DNA of 64,000 nt from JAFEDN01 sp963844565. Lineage in GTDB: Bacteria > Pseudomonadota > Gammaproteobacteria > Coxiellales > Coxiellaceae. A program made the translations under genes and the position numbers. The stretch's first letter is position 1. Every line of letters starts with the position of its first letter. The DNA lies in contig CAWJON010000002.1 of assembly GCA_963844565.1 (NCBI GenBank), forward strand, positions 1,178,001-1,242,000, given 5' to 3'. Shown here in pieces: positions 9,036 through 18,355 of the stretch. Below the pieces are notes generated by a model that had not been told where the DNA came from, made no database searches, and saw only the letters and a program-made list of their open reading frames with translations.

Positions 9036-11807
9036 ATGTTAGAAAAAACCTATCAACCGAATGCGATTGAAAAAAAATGGATTGAATTTTGGGAAAACCA
9101 AGGGTATGCCAAACCCAGTGGTGACGGCGAACCTTACTGCATTATGTTACCTCCCCCTAATGTGACTGGCACTTTGCACATGGGGCACGGTTTTCAATAC
9201 AGTTTGATGGATGCGCTCGTTCGGCGACAGCGAATGATGGGCAAATGTGTATTATGGCAGCCTGGCACTGACCATGCGTCCATTGCGACACAAATGGTGG
9301 TTGAACGCCAATTAGCTCAAGAAGGAATCAATCGCCATGACCTTGGTCGAGAAAAATTTTTAATCCGAGTGAATCAATGGAGTGATCAATCCAGCTCAAT
9401 CATCACTCAACAAATCCGTCGAATGGGTGCCTCTCTAGATTGGGAGCGTGCACATTATAGTATGGATCCAACCATAACCCGCGCGACCTATGAAGCTTTC
9501 ATTCGTCTATTTGACGAAGGCTATATTTATAAAGGAAAACGGTTGGTAAACTGGGATCCTCACTTACATACCGCCATATCAGATTTAGAAGTTTCTACCG
9601 AGACTTCAGATGGCAGTTTGTGGTACCTTCGTTATCCCATCGCAAATTCCAATGAATATATTGTCGTCGCCACCACTCGTCCTGAAACTTTATTGGGTGA
9701 TGCAGCAGTCGCTGTTAATCCAGATGACACCCGCTTTGTGCATTTGATTGGCAAAATGGTTGAATTGCCTTTAACTGGGCGTCAAATTCCAATTATCGGC
9801 GACGCTTCAGTTGACCCTGAGTTTGGAACTGGTTGTGTAAAAATTACCCCAGCGCATGATTTTAAGGATTATGAAACTGGAAAGCGTCATCACCTGCCTT
9901 TAATTAATATTTTTACACCTTCTGCTGACTGTAATGATACTGTTCCTAAAAATTACCGTGGACTGGGAAGATTTGCCGCACGCAAACAAATCGTCGCGGA
10001 TTTAGAGGCACAGAATTTACTTGAGAAAATAGAAAAATATACTGTCAATTTACCTAGAGGCGATCGATCAGGTGTTATTTTGGAACCCATGCTGACGGAT
10101 CAGTGGTTTTTACGCATGGAAACGATTGTAAAACCGGCGATTGAAGCTGCAGAAAATGGTCAATTAAAATTTATTCCAGCCAATTGGTTAAAAACCTATT
10201 TACAATGGCTGAAGCAAATTGAAGATTGGTGTATTAGCCGCCAACTCTGGTGGGGCCATCGCATTCCTATTTGGTATGATGAAAATAATCAAGCTTATGC
10301 TGGTTATGATGAGAACGATGTCCGACAACGCTATTCGCTTAAACCAGACATAAAATTACATCAAGATGAAGATGTACTAGATACTTGGTTTACCGCTGCT
10401 TTATGGCCGTTTTCCAGTTTAGAATGGCCAACTCCCTCTGAAGCGCTGAATAAATTTTACCCTGGCGATGTTTTGGTAACCGGTTTTGATATCATTTTTT
10501 TCTGGGTTGCTCGCATGGTTATGATGGGCTTGAAATTGATGGGTGATGTACCTTTTAAAGAAGTTTATATTACTGGCTTAATTCGCGACAGTCACGGACA
10601 AAAAATGTCTAAAAGCAAAGGGAATATACTGGATCCTTTGGATTTAATGGATGGCGTGGATTTAAATAGTTTGGTCACTAAGCGGATTACCGGACTCATG
10701 CAGCCTCAAATGGCGACAAAAATAACTCAAGAAACTCGAAAAGAATTTCCTGAGGGCATCTCTCCCCATGGCGCTGACGCATTACGCTTTACCTTCTGTG
10801 CGCTGGCTACTACGGGAAGGGATATTAATTTTGATATGAGCCGTATTGGTGGGTATCGAAATTTTTGTAACAAGCTATGGAATGCAGCGCGTTATGTATT
10901 GATGAATACTAATCAATTAATTTTTAATCCTAAAATTCAATCAAATTTATTAGCGGATCTGTGGATTAAGAACTTATTGAATGAAACTATTCAAAAAGTA
11001 AACCAAGCTTTTGACCACTATCGTTTTGATTTAGTCGCGCAATTACTCTATGAATTCATCTGGAATGAATATTGTGACTGGTATCTTGAATTTTCAAAAT
11101 GCATTTTAAATGATGCAAATTTTGATGCGGTTCAACATCAAGGCACTCGTCAAACTTTGCTAGCCGTATTAGAAACTTTATTAAGATTAAGTCATCCACT
11201 GATGCCTTTTATCACGGAAGAAATTTGGCAAGTCGTTACCCCTTTGATCCATCAGAAAAATACTTCCAGTATCATGATTGCTAAATATCCTACTGCAGAA
11301 GAATTTCAGCAAACAGATGCTATTTCGAATCAAAAAATTAATTGGATTAAGCAGGTTATCATCGGAATACGTAATATTCGGGGTGAAATGAATGTTTCCC
11401 CTGCAAAAACTATACCTATTTATTTACAAAAAGGTTCTACCCAAGACCGCGAGTATTTTTTAGAAGGTAGCATTTTCATTAAAAATCTGGCCAAAGTCAG
11501 CGAAATACACTGGTTAACAGAGCAGCAAAAAGTACCTGAAAATAGCACGCAAATCACGATTGGAACATTAGAAATTTACATTCCTCTCGATTTAATCATA
11601 GATAAAGAAGCTGAATTATTGCGCTTACAAAAGGAACAAGAAAAACTAGAACGGGAATTTGAAAAATCCGCCGCCAAGTTGAATAACTCTGAATTTACTC
11701 AAAAAGCGCCGCTGAAAGTAGTCGAAAAAGAAAGAGAAAATTATCGTCAACTGGAAATAGCCCTCCAGCAATTAAGAACCAAATATGCAGAGCTCAAGAA
11801 AAGCTAA
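9036..11807 (+). CDS. valS: Valyl-tRNA synthetase
   Basis: 923 residues (E. coli 951). Class I synthetase charging tRNA-Val. The HIGH motif is in PPPNVTGTLHMGHGF (near residues 39-53) and the KMSKS loop is in KMSKSKGNILDPLDLMDG (near 525-540). The editing domain carries TTRPETLLGD and GTGCVKITPAHD. WTFCALATTGRDI-like and anticodon-binding regions follow, and the last ~70 residues are a charged coiled coil, the usual ValRS tRNA-binding arm. It is co-transcribed with holC (2-base gap). Confidence 0.98.
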   Translation: MLEKTYQPNAIEKKWIEFWENQGYAKPSGDGEPYCIMLPPPNVTGTLHMGHGFQYSLMDALVRRQRMMGKCVLWQPGTDHASIATQMVVERQLAQEGINRHDLGREKFLIRVNQWSDQSSSIITQQIRRMGASLDWERAHYSMDPTITRATYEAFIRLFDEGYIYKGKRLVNWDPHLHTAISDLEVSTETSDGSLWYLRYPIANSNEYIVVATTRPETLLGDAAVAVNPDDTRFVHLIGKMVELPLTGRQIPIIGDASVDPEFGTGCVKITPAHDFKDYETGKRHHLPLINIFTPSADCNDTVPKNYRGLGRFAARKQIVADLEAQNLLEKIEKYTVNLPRGDRSGVILEPMLTDQWFLRMETIVKPAIEAAENGQLKFIPANWLKTYLQWLKQIEDWCISRQLWWGHRIPIWYDENNQAYAGYDENDVRQRYSLKPDIKLHQDEDVLDTWFTAALWPFSSLEWPTPSEALNKFYPGDVLVTGFDIIFFWVARMVMMGLKLMGDVPFKEVYITGLIRDSHGQKMSKSKGNILDPLDLMDGVDLNSLVTKRITGLMQPQMATKITQETRKEFPEGISPHGADALRFTFCALATTGRDINFDMSRIGGYRNFCNKLWNAARYVLMNTNQLIFNPKIQSNLLADLWIKNLLNETIQKVNQAFDHYRFDLVAQLLYEFIWNEYCDWYLEFSKCILNDANFDAVQHQGTRQTLLAVLETLLRLSHPLMPFITEEIWQVVTPLIHQKNTSSIMIAKYPTAEEFQQTDAISNQKINWIKQVIIGIRNIRGEMNVSPAKTIPIYLQKGSTQDREYFLEGSIFIKNLAKVSEIHWLTEQQKVPENSTQITIGTLEIYIPLDLIIDKEAELLRLQKEQEKLEREFEKSAAKLNNSEFTQKAPLKVVEKERENYRQLEIALQQLRTKYAELKKS

Positions 11808-11832
11808 ATGTAAACCAACCCTAGTAGGCTTA

Positions 11833-12124
11833 AAACCTACCCCGCTTTGTTCAGCGACATCCGCCTATTCGCTAGTTTTGTGAAAACGGGTCCTGTCAAC
11901 GGAGATATTTTCGTGCTCGCTGCGGCAATAAATAGCTGGTGCAATACATTGTAAGCACCATCGTGCAAGGTGAACTTTAATTACGATGAACTCATTCCGA
12001 ATTGCCTTCGCTGTGCGCGAAAATATCTCCGTTGCCACCCGTTGCAAAATTCGCTGGCGGATGCGCTGAACAAAGCTATGCAGGACGTAGCTGTTCATCT
12101 CAGCATGAAGTAACCTGCCTCGCC
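11833..12124 (+). repeat. Inverted-repeat element, copy 1 (MITE-like, non-coding)
   Basis: About 290 bases with no convincing gene. An outer inverted repeat (GCTTTGTTCAGCG plus CATCCGCC, left arm 11844-11865 with one extra A, right arm 12056-12076) encloses an inner perfect 17-base inverted repeat at 11897-11913 and 12018-12034. The homology extends about 48 bases beyond the right outer arm, ending ...CCTGCCTCGCC. A second copy in the opposite orientation lies at 56173-56476. The two share long near-identical stretches, including the segment ATTGCACC.GCTATTTAT read on the minus strand here. The inner stem differs between copies by paired, complementary changes. A short hairpin (GTAGG/CCTAC, 11824-11840) just left of it could end valS transcription. 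Confidence 0.85.
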
Positions 12125-12162
12125 AAATCAAGAAAAATAAAAAAATGGCCGGTCTGGAATCA

Positions 12163-13848
12163 TTAACTCCCAGTTGTAAGTGTTGGACTAACGATTTCAG
12201 TTTTATTGCCGATTTGCTGTTCAACATATTTGATGCAATGCTCTAGATTACCTTTAGCTTGAAGCTGGGTTTTTATTTTTTCCCAACCATCGGGAGTAAC
12301 TATTTTCCGATTATTTTCAAACATCATTTTCTTGAGGAGAGCATCCAATTTGGCTTGAGTATCGGTAACCAATAAAAAATTCAGCACATTGTTGCTGGCT
12401 TTTTCTTCTGGTGGAATACTTTTAACCGATTGCATGCGTGCTTTTAAAGCTGCCTTACTGACTTGTATTCGTTTTTCTTCTTCAATTGCTTTGGCTTGCT
12501 CAAGTGCAGCTTGTTGACGTGCTAGCTCGTTATTTTTGTCAATATCATGTTCTAAAAGAGTTCTGAGTTTTTCCTTAGGTATTCTCTCGTTGGATAGTAA
12601 CGCATCTCGGATAGTTGGGTCTTTTAGTATAAGATGCAACCGTGCTTGCTCTATTAAAATATCAAATATAGTCTGTTCTGTTTGATTAGTAATAGAAACA
12701 TCCAAGCCATAGTCAATATATCGCCGCAAGACGGCAATAGTTGATTGATTATTTTTCTCAGGATCCTTGCTATAGCAATTAGCAACGGTAGAAAAAGCTA
12801 AATTAAGATCTTGTTCAGAAAAATAGTTGGGATCAAATTTAACAGGAATGTCTAAGCCAGTAAGTTCACTGTTTTTGTCGGGACGGGTATATGTAAAACT
12901 CATCAATTCAAAAATAAATAGTCTATTGAGACTTAGCAAATGTTCCTGAAGAGATAGCAATCGGTTCCAATTTTCATTGTCAAGTTTTCCCTTAATTTCC
13001 TGTGTAGAATTTCTTGAATTTAGCCCTATTGCACGACCGAATTCGATAACTGCACTCAATTCACCCTCAACCAATTTTTGATCACCTTCTTCTTTCTTAT
13101 CCATTTTTAATTCAGTTAACCGTGCGCCTCGAGCGGAATATTCACGGGTAGACAAACCTCCGTATTCAGCAACTATGTCACAGTTATCTTTTTTTTCAGA
13201 CATTAAATCCAAGGTGGTTTTTTGTTGTTGGTAGAGACGATTAATGCCGCAGCCAAATTTAACTAGAGAGGGCAGAATCGCATTGATGGCGGGTACTTTT
13301 TGTTTGAGTATTAGTACATGAATAACTGTTCTTGCTGAATCTTTAACGTTAAAGTCTGCCCCATATTTAAAAAATAACTCTAAAACTTTATTAATTGCTT
13401 GATATTGCCGGTGATCCCCCAAGATAGGATAAGACAACAATTGATGAAGTAAAGGTGTGTTATTGCTGGGATTTATATAACTTATACATTTCGGAAATAG
13501 TGACAAAAGCGCTTCAATACCCTTGACCAAATTGTCAGTATGGACAAATTTGGAATTCGAATCTTTGATAAATACTTCCATAGCAATCTCGGCTAAACTG
13601 CTTTTAATATCCAAACTATATTCTTTGACAGCTAAAGTAAGATCTAATTTTTTTTCTTTTGCTTCAGCAAGTAATTTTATGAAGCTATTTAATTTTTCAT
13701 CACTGCCAACAGCAAGGCTTTGGAATAAGGTTTTTGCTTTTTGAATGGCTTCGGCAGTAGCGGTCTGCTTTTTGAGAGCTTCCGTTCTGATCTCTTCTGG
13801 GCTGCTTTTTTTAGGTTCAATATCAGTACCAAAATCTTGATCTTTCAT
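12163..13848 (-). CDS. Ankyrin-repeat-like protein, candidate secreted effector
   Basis: 561 residues, no enzymatic motif recognised. Residues ~130-250 look like degenerate ankyrin repeats: NTPLLHQLLSYPILG, then VLELFFKYGADFNVKDS, HVLILKQKVPAINAILPSL, KFGCGINRLYQQQKTTLDLM, closing with AEYGGLSTREYSARGARL, like ankyrin C-terminal caps in Legionella and Coxiella effectors. Residues ~375-400 (IAVLRRYIDYGLDVSITNQTEQ.. part) resemble another repeat. A charged helix around 445-480 (QQAALEQAKAIEEEKR) is probably coiled coil. There is no signal peptide or membrane helix. It stands alone; a mobile-looking repeat begins 39 bases past its stop. Effector status is inference. Confidence 0.65.
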   Translation of the reverse strand: MKDQDFGTDIEPKKSSPEEIRTEALKKQTATAEAIQKAKTLFQSLAVGSDEKLNSFIKLLAEAKEKKLDLTLAVKEYSLDIKSSLAEIAMEVFIKDSNSKFVHTDNLVKGIEALLSLFPKCISYINPSNNTPLLHQLLSYPILGDHRQYQAINKVLELFFKYGADFNVKDSARTVIHVLILKQKVPAINAILPSLVKFGCGINRLYQQQKTTLDLMSEKKDNCDIVAEYGGLSTREYSARGARLTELKMDKKEEGDQKLVEGELSAVIEFGRAIGLNSRNSTQEIKGKLDNENWNRLLSLQEHLLSLNRLFIFELMSFTYTRPDKNSELTGLDIPVKFDPNYFSEQDLNLAFSTVANCYSKDPEKNNQSTIAVLRRYIDYGLDVSITNQTEQTIFDILIEQARLHLILKDPTIRDALLSNERIPKEKLRTLLEHDIDKNNELARQQAALEQAKAIEEEKRIQVSKAALKARMQSVKSIPPEEKASNNVLNFLLVTDTQAKLDALLKKMMFENNRKIVTPDGWEKIKTQLQAKGNLEHCIKYVEQQIGNKTEIVSPTLTTGS

Positions 13849-13941
13849 TATTTATCTCCTTATCTTTAAAAAAAATTGCTAATTACTTTATCCTATTAGT
13901 CTATCTCTTAAATAGAAAAAAGGAAATAGTCCGGTCTGGCA

Positions 13942-14331
13942 CTAAAAAAAATTCTGGCAATCCTTCCAGAATTGCTTTTTATATTCAGGATGTAACAAAA
14001 GTTCAGCTAACGAAAAGGTAGATAGGCTTTTACTCGAACTTGTTACCGAGTGCTCTTTTTGTAATTCCTTTCCAAAAACAATTATATTTTCTATTTTTTC
14101 AGGTAGCGTTGAAACTTCACGAATCTCAAGGTTTAAGGCCTTATTTATTGCTGATAATAATTCCAGTTCCTTTGTCTCTGGTTGTGAGCTATCTTTCGAT
14201 GCAATCAGATAACCAAACTCTTTTCCAGACCAGAATAGTTGAAATTTATAGAAAGCCAATTTTTTAGTTTTCGAGCGTAATTGCCAAGCGGTAATACCCA
14301 TTTGTTGCAGGTAATAATGTTTTGAATTCAT
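13942..14331 (-). CDS. holD: DNA polymerase III psi subunit (probable)
   Basis: 129 residues. The N-terminus YYLQQMGITAWQLR matches the diagnostic psi motif (E. coli WQLQQLGITQWSLR), and the C-terminal LAELLLHPEYKKQFWKDCQ matches the conserved LTDLRANP...LWQQIC helix. The length agrees with psi (~137). Psi bridges chi to the tau/gamma clamp-loader subunits. The middle is poorly conserved, as usual, which is why the gene is easily missed. It lies 19 bases downstream of purF on the same strand, so it is probably the last gene of the accD-purF run. Its partner holC is at 8620-9033. Confidence 0.78.
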   Translation of the reverse strand: MNSKHYYLQQMGITAWQLRSKTKKLAFYKFQLFWSGKEFGYLIASKDSSQPETKELELLSAINKALNLEIREVSTLPEKIENIIVFGKELQKEHSVTSSSKSLSTFSLAELLLHPEYKKQFWKDCQNFF

Positions 14332-14350
14332 GTATCGTGGCCTTGGTCCG

Positions 14351-15865
14351 TTAGTAAGAATATTCTTCTGTATCTTCCATTTCTTCTTGTTTTTTTGCTT
14401 TACTTTGTTCGCTCCGTTGTTCAGCTAATTTACGCAAATACTCTTGATCAATATCACCAGTCACATAATTCCCGGTAAAAACGGAATCTTCAAAGCGCTC
14501 GATGTTGATAGGCCCAATTGCAGCTTCTTTAATAGCCTGATAGAGATCTTCCAAATTTTGATAAATTAGACGATCAGCGCCAATTAATTGACAAACTTCT
14601 TCGATGGTATGATTGTAAGCAATGAGCTCCTTAGCATTGGGCATGTCAATTCCATAGACATTGGGGTGACCAATTGGCGGAGCCGCCGAGGCGAAGTAGA
14701 CTTTATTGGCGCCCGCTTCCCGAGCCATCTGGATAATTTCTTTAGAAGTTGTGCCACGTACAATCGAATCGTCAACCAATAACACATTTTTCTTATTAAA
14801 CTCACTTTTCATGGCATTTAATTTCATACGAACTGAACTTCGACGTTGAGATTGGGCAGGCATGATAAAAGTCCGACCAATATATCGGTTTTTAACAAAG
14901 CCCTCTGAGTATAACAAACCTAATTTTTGAGCTAGGGGAAGTGCAATATTGCGACTGGTGTCTGGGATAGGAATGACCACATCGATATCATGCGCAGGCC
15001 ATTCTTGTCTAATTTTGTCGGCTAATTTTTCACCCATCTTCTGTCTGGCATGATAAACAGAAACATTATCAATCACCGAATCAGGCCGAGCAAGGTAAAC
15101 ATATTCAAAAAGACAAGGAGTTTGCTGAGTAACAGTCGAGCATTGTTCTTGGTATACTTCACCCTTCACCGTGATATATAAAGCATGTCCAGGAGCAATA
15201 TCAGCAACAACTTCGTACCCGAGCGCATTTAAAGCGATGCTTTCGGAAGCAATCATATAATCTACGCCATTAGCTGTTTTTCTCCGACCATAGATCAAAG
15301 GACGTATGCCAAAAGGATCACGAAACGCCACAATGCCATAGCCTGCAATTAGAGCAATGGCAGAATAAGCACCCTTAACTCGAGCGTAAACCTGCCTCAA
15401 AGCGGTAAAAAGACTCTTGGGCGTTAGAGTTTGGCCGCTTATTTGCTGCAATTCATGGGCAAAAACATTTAATAGTACTTCAGTGTCTGATTCAGTATTC
15501 AAATGACGCATATCACTTTGAATTAAATCTTCTGCCAATTGATTTGCATTGGTTAAATTACCATTGTGAACAATGCTAAGACCGTAAGGAGAATTAACGT
15601 AAAAGGGTTGGGACTCAGCAGGACTCTGGGAACCTGCAGTAGGATAACGCACATGACCCAAACCCATATTGCCTTTTAGGCGAATTATATGCTGCTTACG
15701 AATAGCGTCTCTGACTAATCCGTTGGCTTTGCGTAAAAAAACTTTTCTTCCATCAGTCGTTAAAATACCAGCTGCATCTTGACCACGATGTTGGATGATA
15801 GTTAAAGCATCGTAAATATCTTGATTGACTGGGTGAGTTGATAGCGTACCAATGATACCGCACAT
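14351..15865 (-). CDS. purF: Amidophosphoribosyltransferase
   Basis: 504 residues, the normal length. First committed step of purine synthesis: PRPP plus glutamine to phosphoribosylamine. Mature N-terminus MCGIIGTLS supplies the catalytic Cys2. Other visible blocks are IQHRGQDAAGI, MGLGHVRYPTAGS, the PRPP-binding loop VLLVDDSIVRGTTSKEI near residue 360, and SAAPPIGHPNVYGIDMP. The tail is charged. It follows cvpA by 14 bases in the conserved accD-folC-dedD-cvpA-purF order. Confidence 0.98.
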   Translation of the reverse strand: MCGIIGTLSTHPVNQDIYDALTIIQHRGQDAAGILTTDGRKVFLRKANGLVRDAIRKQHIIRLKGNMGLGHVRYPTAGSQSPAESQPFYVNSPYGLSIVHNGNLTNANQLAEDLIQSDMRHLNTESDTEVLLNVFAHELQQISGQTLTPKSLFTALRQVYARVKGAYSAIALIAGYGIVAFRDPFGIRPLIYGRRKTANGVDYMIASESIALNALGYEVVADIAPGHALYITVKGEVYQEQCSTVTQQTPCLFEYVYLARPDSVIDNVSVYHARQKMGEKLADKIRQEWPAHDIDVVIPIPDTSRNIALPLAQKLGLLYSEGFVKNRYIGRTFIMPAQSQRRSSVRMKLNAMKSEFNKKNVLLVDDSIVRGTTSKEIIQMAREAGANKVYFASAAPPIGHPNVYGIDMPNAKELIAYNHTIEEVCQLIGADRLIYQNLEDLYQAIKEAAIGPINIERFEDSVFTGNYVTGDIDQEYLRKLAEQRSEQSKAKKQEEMEDTEEYSY

Positions 15866-15879
15866 ATTTGTACCTTATT

Positions 15880-16473
15880 TCATTTTTTTAGTGTTTTCCC
15901 AGGAGTTTGAGCTTGGGAAGTTGTTGAACTCTTATTAATTTCAGTCTTATTAGGATGACTCCATTCGGAAATGTGTACAATTTTTTCCGGTAATACTTGG
16001 TGGAACCAATTGATGACTGGGACAAAAACAGGTATCAATTGAGAATGTTTTACCACTGGCTCATCTTGAAGAGCGCTTGCTCTAACAAATAAGAGTATGA
16101 ATGCAACAATCAAAATTCCCCTGGCAATACCGAATAACATTCCCAATATTCGGTCTATTATGGGAACACCCGTCCGATACCATAAATGACGAATCAGTAA
16201 GTTGATGGAAATGCCGATAATGAGAATTACCACGAATATCAATGTAAAAGCGATAACATATCGAACAGTTAAAGAATCGATAATGTGAATCAAATAGTTG
16301 GCAGCGGGATTAGCAAATTTAAAAGCAATTAAAAAGGCGCCTACCCAAGTGATCAAGGATATCAGCTCACAAACAAAGCCGCGAAAAATACCAATCAAAA
16401 AAGAAATAAATAAAATCGCTAAAATTGTGTAGTCAACACCATTTAAATGCAACCATTGGATCGTGTTCATCAT
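15880..16473 (-). CDS. cvpA: CvpA family inner-membrane protein
   Basis: 197 residues with four predicted membrane segments in the first ~140 and a polar C-terminal tail. The start (NGVDYTILAILFISFLIGIFRGFVCELISL) and the following ITWVGAFLIAFKF match CvpA (Colicin V production family). The molecular role is not settled; it is linked to envelope integrity in relatives. Two consecutive ATG codons (16473, 16470) could start it. It sits between dedD and purF as in E. coli. Confidence 0.93.
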   Translation of the reverse strand: MMNTIQWLHLNGVDYTILAILFISFLIGIFRGFVCELISLITWVGAFLIAFKFANPAANYLIHIIDSLTVRYVIAFTLIFVVILIIGISINLLIRHLWYRTGVPIIDRILGMLFGIARGILIVAFILLFVRASALQDEPVVKHSQLIPVFVPVINWFHQVLPEKIVHISEWSHPNKTEINKSSTTSQAQTPGKTLKK

Positions 16474-16487
16474 TTAATATCCAGCCT

Positions 16488-17072
16488 CTAATTCTCTTTC
16501 ACAATGCCATTCAATTTATATTTTTCTTTAAGATGTTGTTGAAATTGTTGTGCCTGTTTTTGAGTTGCAAAAGGACCTAAAAATACACGGACCTGAGGTC
16601 GAGATGGATCCTTTTGGGTAAAAACTTTAAGGCCCTGATGATTGAGTTTTATAGACAATTGACGGGCATATATAGGCTCATTAAAGCTACCGACTTGTAC
16701 TACCCATCCTTTTTTTACTTCTGCTGCTTTAGTTGTTGTTGCTGCTGCTATTGGTGGTAAAGGTGCGGTGGCTGGGCCAGGCAAGGCCTCAGGAACGCTG
16801 GCAGCCTTACTCTCTGCTTGAGGGGCAGTTAATTCAGGAGAGTTTGAATTCACGGGGGATTCCTGAGATTCCTGAGGAATTGGGGTTGTTATGTTTTCGA
16901 CCGGTGGATTTGTATTTTCTGCATTGACATCAACTGAATGCTCAAGGTGAGAATGATTAAAAATAAACGGAAGAAAAATAGCCAGTACGAGAATCAAAAC
17001 CGACCCGCCAGCGATACGCTGTTTGATTTTAGCTTTTGAAGTTTGCTGGTTCTGTTCGTCTGTTTCTCTCAT
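16488..17072 (-). CDS. dedD: DedD-like SPOR domain protein
   Basis: 194 residues. Order: short cytoplasmic segment, one membrane helix (GGSVLILVLAIFLPFIF, about 20-37), a Pro/Ser/Ala-rich periplasmic linker, and a C-terminal SPOR domain from KKGWVVQVGSFNEPIYARQL to the end (VRVFLGPFATQKQAQQF). SPOR domains bind denuded septal peptidoglycan, so it probably acts in division. The ATG at 17072 overlaps the folC stop (ATGA) and has AGGGGG upstream; a GTG at 17078 is less likely. The position between folC and cvpA supports the name. Confidence 0.9.
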   Translation of the reverse strand: MRETDEQNQQTSKAKIKQRIAGGSVLILVLAIFLPFIFNHSHLEHSVDVNAENTNPPVENITTPIPQESQESPVNSNSPELTAPQAESKAASVPEALPGPATAPLPPIAAATTTKAAEVKKGWVVQVGSFNEPIYARQLSIKLNHQGLKVFTQKDPSRPQVRVFLGPFATQKQAQQFQQHLKEKYKLNGIVKEN

Positions 17073-18355
17073 AAGCACCCCCTGTCAATAAGATATTGGC
17101 GCGCTTGCGCAACCGTATAAAAAGATCCAAATACTAATAATACACTATTCATTTTTTGTGCCATCTCAATAGCAGCGTTCATGGTTAAAGGGATATTGGC
17201 AAATCGATGAGAATCTACCACGCCCAAACTTCCTAATTGCTCCTGCAGCTGATCTAAACTGGCGGCACGAGAAACAGGTAACTCGGATAAGTACCAAGTC
17301 TTAACATAGTCTAATAAAGATGTTGCCGTCCCTGCAATATCTTTGTCTCCCAACATACTAAACACAGCAACGATTGGGGATTTCTGCTGCAAAGCTTTCA
17401 CTTGTTCCGCTAGCCAGCGTCCACCTTGCGGATTATGCGCAACATCTAGATAACATGTTACACCATCAACCACTACTTTTTCAAAACGCCCACATAACTT
17501 AGCCTTGGCTAAACCTTCGCGGATGATATTTTCAGTGATAGGGACTTTTTCTTGTAAAAGTTCTACCGCCATCAAACTGGTTGCTGCATTTTGATGTTTC
17601 AAATTTATGGCAGGGAGATTTTGCATATTGATTTGATCATTTTGCCAATTCCAAGGATTAGCTTGAGAAGTGCTGCTATAAATAAAGTTCTCTCCGATAG
17701 CATACCACGGACAACCCAATTTAAGCGCGGTTTCTTTTAGTATTGCTGGTGGCTCTGGGTCTCCGCATACCACAGGTTTTGAGAATCTGAATATGCCAGC
17801 CTTTTCGCGAGCAATTGCCGAACGATCCGGGCCCAGCCATTCGGTGTGATCTAAATCGATGGTGGTTACAATGGCCACGTCCGTATCGATAATATTCACT
17901 GCGTCTAATCGGCCCCCTAGGCCCACTTCGAGGAGCAAAAGATCCAATTTAGCGCTTCGAAAAATTTGCAAGGCCGCTAAAAACGTAAATTCAAAAAAAC
18001 TTAGAGTGATTTCCTGACGCGCTTCTTCCACTTCGGCGAAGGCATCAACCAATTTTTTGTCGCTAATTAGTTGATTATTAATTCGAACTCTTTCATTAAA
18101 AGTCATCAAGTGCGGAGAAGTAAAAGCGCCTACCCGGTAGCCGCCAGCAGAATAAATTTCTTCCAAAAATTTTACACAAGAACCTTTGCCATTGGTACCG
18201 GTGATGGTTACCACAGGGCAAACAAACTGATTACATTTTAAACGTGTGGCAACTACACTGACACGGTCCAGTCCTAAATCCATTTCTTTTGGGTGCAGCT
18301 GACTGATGTAACTTAACCAAGACGCCAAATCTTTAACAGGTAGGTTCAGGCGCAT
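17069..18355 (-). CDS. folC: Bifunctional dihydrofolate synthase/folylpolyglutamate synthase
   Basis: 428 residues. Adds glutamate to dihydropteroate and then to folates, a Mur-ligase-superfamily ATP enzyme. The P-loop is TITGTNGKGSCVKFLE near residue 50, followed by AFTSPHLMTFNERVRIN, LLLLEVGLGGRLDAVNI, TTIDLDHTEWLG and LDVAHNPQGGRWL. Its ATG lies inside the last codons of accD (23-base overlap), and its stop overlaps the dedD start, so the block is tightly coupled. Confidence 0.96.
   Translation of the reverse strand: MRLNLPVKDLASWLSYISQLHPKEMDLGLDRVSVVATRLKCNQFVCPVVTITGTNGKGSCVKFLEEIYSAGGYRVGAFTSPHLMTFNERVRINNQLISDKKLVDAFAEVEEARQEITLSFFEFTFLAALQIFRSAKLDLLLLEVGLGGRLDAVNIIDTDVAIVTTIDLDHTEWLGPDRSAIAREKAGIFRFSKPVVCGDPEPPAILKETALKLGCPWYAIGENFIYSSTSQANPWNWQNDQINMQNLPAINLKHQNAATSLMAVELLQEKVPITENIIREGLAKAKLCGRFEKVVVDGVTCYLDVAHNPQGGRWLAEQVKALQQKSPIVAVFSMLGDKDIAGTATSLLDYVKTWYLSELPVSRAASLDQLQEQLGSLGVVDSHRFANIPLTMNAAIEMAQKMNSVLLVFGSFYTVAQARQYLIDRGCL

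Noticed and set aside
11865..12227. 120-codon frame on the minus strand across the first inverted-repeat element
   Set aside because: It lies almost wholly inside the non-coding repeat, overlaps the 3' end of the ankyrin gene, and encodes no recognisable motif; the paired-arm changes indicate structure, not protein.
12149..13939. Nine-base direct repeat CCGGTCTGG flanking the ankyrin-like gene (12149-12157 and 13931-13939)
   Set aside because: Suggestive of a target duplication, but short, with no transposase or terminal repeats, and a chance match of this length near two gene ends is not rare.
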